From Oscillatoriales cyanobacterium (GTDB taxonomy: Bacteria; Cyanobacteriota; Cyanobacteriia; Cyanobacteriales; Microcoleaceae), in assembly GCA_004294385.1 (NCBI GenBank), contig REAP01000023.1, positions 1 through 61,003 of the forward strand: DNA of 61,003 nt. The letters are read 5' to 3'. The notes under the pieces were generated by a model, which made no database searches, was not told where the DNA came from, and was given only the letters and a program-made list of their open reading frames with translations. Below are positions 59,306-61,003 of the stretch, piece after piece (position 1 is the stretch's first letter; each line of letters starts with the position of its first letter). The position numbers and the translations under genes were made by a program.

Positions 59306-60853
59306 ATGCGTGTTGTCAATATTTCTAGTATTGCAATTTTGACTCTGGCGACAGTGGCTGGGGGCGAATTAGCGGCAAGGGCTGCAACTGATGTGCCAGA
59401 GGTTGACAGGCGAGATGCCCGTCCCAGAGAGGTTGTTGACAGGCGGGACGCCCGTCCCACAGAGGTTGATGACAGGCAAGATGCCCGTCCCACAGGGGTT
59501 GATGCTAGTCAGCTAGACGGTACTTTACAAGTTAGTCAAGCTAGAGATGTGGGCGGTATTTATGTTGTAGAGGTGAAAATTCGGTTTGTTAATTCTAGGG
59601 GGGAGGCGGTTGACAAGAAAGGGAAACCGATTGAGGGGCGAATTTCGGAGGATTTTATTCGCGGCGAACTCAAACTCAAGGCGGGGGATAATTATAGTCA
59701 GGATGTAGTGCGATCGGATTTGCAGCAGTTGCAGCAATTGGGATTGTTTGACAAGGTGACGGTTTCTACTGAGGAAGTTGGCACGGATATTAATGTTATA
59801 TACAATGTGCAAGAGCGATCGGCTCGGTCTTTTGGGGTAAGTGCGAGTCTTAGTGATGATATTGGGCTGGCGATTCCTCTGTCTTATACCGATCGCACTT
59901 TGGGGACAAATCCACAGCGGGTGTCGGTGGAAGTTCAGCCTAGCCTCCGAGGTGTCGAGTATAATGTCCAGTTTGTCAGCCCTTATGTTGCAGCTACAGA
60001 CCGTTTGGGATACAGTGTGAGAACTTTTCGCGATCGCCGAACTTCCGACATTTTCAACAATGATATAGATTTGCCTAATGGCGATCGAGTTCGAGAAATT
60101 CGGATGGGGGGAAATCTGGCAGTTACGAGGCCTTTGGGTGATTGGCGAGGAACTTTGGGGCTGAATTATACAAATATTAGTACACGCGATCGCAATTTGA
60201 AGATCGCCCGCCGCGATCAACTGGGAAATCCTCTGACATTCAGCGGTGCTGGTGTGGATGAGTTATACACTGTTTCTTTTGGCGCAACGCTCGATCGGCG
60301 AAATAATCCCTTTAACCCCAGCAGTGGCTCGATTCTGACACTCAGCAGCGAACAATCAATACCTGTAGGGCAAGGCAATATTTTGAGCAATAAACTATTA
60401 GCAAATTACATACAATATGTACCGATGAATCTACTCGGCGGTGCTGATTCTGAAACTTTACCAGAAATGTTAGCGATGAATTTGCAAGCGGGAACAGTAA
60501 TTGGAGATTTGCCACCAACAGAAGCTTTTCGCCTCGGTGGGCGCAATTCTGTGCGGGGTTACGACACTGGAGATATTGGCAGCGGGCGGAGTTATTTCCT
60601 AGCTTCGGGAGAGTATCGGTTTCCCGTTGGTAGAGATGTGGGTGGGGTTCTATTTGTTGATTTTGCGTCGGATTTGGGAACCGGAGACAGCGTGTTGGGA
60701 AAACCGGCTTCGGTGAGAGACAAACCGGGGACTGGGGCTGGTGCGGGTGTGGGTGTTCGCGTGCGATCGCGTTTTGGATTAATTCGTTTCGATGTGGGTG
60801 TTAGCGACGGCGGTGAAATCAAGTTTGTACTCGGTACAAAACAGCGATTTTAA
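59306..60853 (+). CDS. Omp85/BamA-type outer-membrane protein with one POTRA domain
   Basis: Outer-membrane beta-barrel protein of 515 residues. A signal peptide (MRVVNISSIAILTLATVAGG) is followed by repeat-encoded DRRDARP units (59399-59500). One POTRA domain (about 70-165) has RISEDFIRGELKLKAGDNYS and LQQLQQLGLFDKVTVSTEEV. The barrel (170-515) shows the Omp85 elements YSVRTFRDRRTSDIF, FRLGGRNSVRGYDTGDIGSG and the final FVLGTKQRF with a C-terminal Phe. It is shorter than BamA/Omp85 of cyanobacteria (three POTRA) and like the small FhaC/TamA group. Its substrate is unknown. It stands alone on the plus strand. Confidence 0.85.
   Translation: MRVVNISSIAILTLATVAGGELAARAATDVPEVDRRDARPREVVDRRDARPTEVDDRQDARPTGVDASQLDGTLQVSQARDVGGIYVVEVKIRFVNSRGEAVDKKGKPIEGRISEDFIRGELKLKAGDNYSQDVVRSDLQQLQQLGLFDKVTVSTEEVGTDINVIYNVQERSARSFGVSASLSDDIGLAIPLSYTDRTLGTNPQRVSVEVQPSLRGVEYNVQFVSPYVAATDRLGYSVRTFRDRRTSDIFNNDIDLPNGDRVREIRMGGNLAVTRPLGDWRGTLGLNYTNISTRDRNLKIARRDQLGNPLTFSGAGVDELYTVSFGATLDRRNNPFNPSSGSILTLSSEQSIPVGQGNILSNKLLANYIQYVPMNLLGGADSETLPEMLAMNLQAGTVIGDLPPTEAFRLGGRNSVRGYDTGDIGSGRSYFLASGEYRFPVGRDVGGVLFVDFASDLGTGDSVLGKPASVRDKPGTGAGAGVGVRVRSRFGLIRFDVGVSDGGEIKFVLGTKQRF
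59399..59500. repeat. in-frame AGGCGAGATGCCCGTCCCA repeats in the Omp85 gene
   Basis: Three copies of GACAGGCRRGAYGCCCGTCC spaced by about 33-36 bases. They are translated as DRRDARPREV, DRRDARPTEV and DRQDARPTGV, directly after the signal peptide. The core is the same palindrome family as the intergenic GGGCAGGATGCCC repeats. Confidence 0.8.
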
Positions 60854-60900
60854 ACTAGCAAGGTTGGACATGGCTAAGCCTAAAGTCCCTAGATGAATTT

Positions 60901-61003
60901 TCTTGTGGAACAGGCATCTTGCCTGTTCCTAAGTAGGCACAAAAACAGGCAAGATGCCTGTTCCACAATAGATGAATTTTCTGGTGGAACAGGCATCTTG
61001 CCT
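60901..61003. repeat. AACAGGCATCTTGCCTGTT palindromes at the window end
   Basis: Three copies of the CAGGCAAGATGCCTG palindrome in alternating orientation, with TTGTGG/CCACAA flanks. They follow the Omp85 stop codon and continue beyond the window edge. Confidence 0.8.

Noticed and set aside
59525..60220. 231-codon minus-strand frame within the Omp85 gene
   Set aside because: It is antisense to a gene with clear POTRA and barrel features and has Ile/Asn-rich shadow composition.

Overview
The window is chromosomal DNA from a filamentous cyanobacterium, most likely of the Microcoleus/Oscillatoria group. Evidence is the very frequent GCGATCGC (HIP1) octamer, cyanobacterial genes (beta-carotene hydroxylase CrtR, DUF2808 exported proteins, a Psb35-like protein, long pyruvate kinase, TreS-maltokinase fusion), and a dense load of short palindromic and heptanucleotide repeats. 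Genus placement is inferred from style; no rRNA gene is present.

Layout. 1-7.6 kb: an Rpn-type nuclease remnant, proS, rpmB, htpG and an RppA/RppB (CopR/CopS-like) two-component pair. 7.9-25.4 kb: a metal island. It holds a Tat-exported multicopper oxidase, an HHH lipoprotein and an FTR1 permease (a Fet3/Ftr1-like iron module), a histidine kinase with an ethylene-receptor-like membrane domain, two DUF2808 proteins, two small exported proteins, an HME-RND efflux pump with its adaptor, a DUF305 CopM-like lipoprotein with a decayed copy beside it, a small HMA chaperone and a P1B copper ATPase. 25.5-37.4 kb: gloA, an SGNH + MBOAT acyl-transfer pair, an enlarged ClpB, a Psb35-like gene, a TreS-maltokinase fusion, a ferredoxin and a K+ channel. 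37.4-50.6 kb is accessory in character: an AAA-WD40 protein, a truncated SPFH protein with NfeD, an HTH-AAA protein, a PD-(D/E)XK-like protein, 5-oxoprolinase, the convergent TcmP/three-Cys pair and a sigma-like protein. 50.7-61 kb: tRNA-Thr(CGU), pyk, crtR, aroH, sppA, a CHAT-FHA protein and an Omp85-type barrel.

How it works together. The strongest system-level signal is a direct repeat, ATGAAA-N5-ATGAAA (TTTCAT-N5-TTTCAT on the other strand). It occurs six times, only in the metal island, always upstream of a minus-strand gene and in the same orientation: rppA itself, DUF2808, both small exported proteins, the efflux operon and the DUF305 gene. This outlines a copper/metal-responsive regulon with autoregulation. 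The iron module looks separately controlled by a Fur-like box.

A second theme is repeat invasion of genes. Palindromic or heptameric repeats lie in frame inside at least five coding regions: the HHH lipoprotein signal peptide (between 10-bp direct repeats), the RND pump, the WD40 protein, 5-oxoprolinase and the Omp85 protein. Repeats also lie beside truncated or decayed genes (SPFH). All repeat and motif positions were found by eye; no alignment or database search was run.
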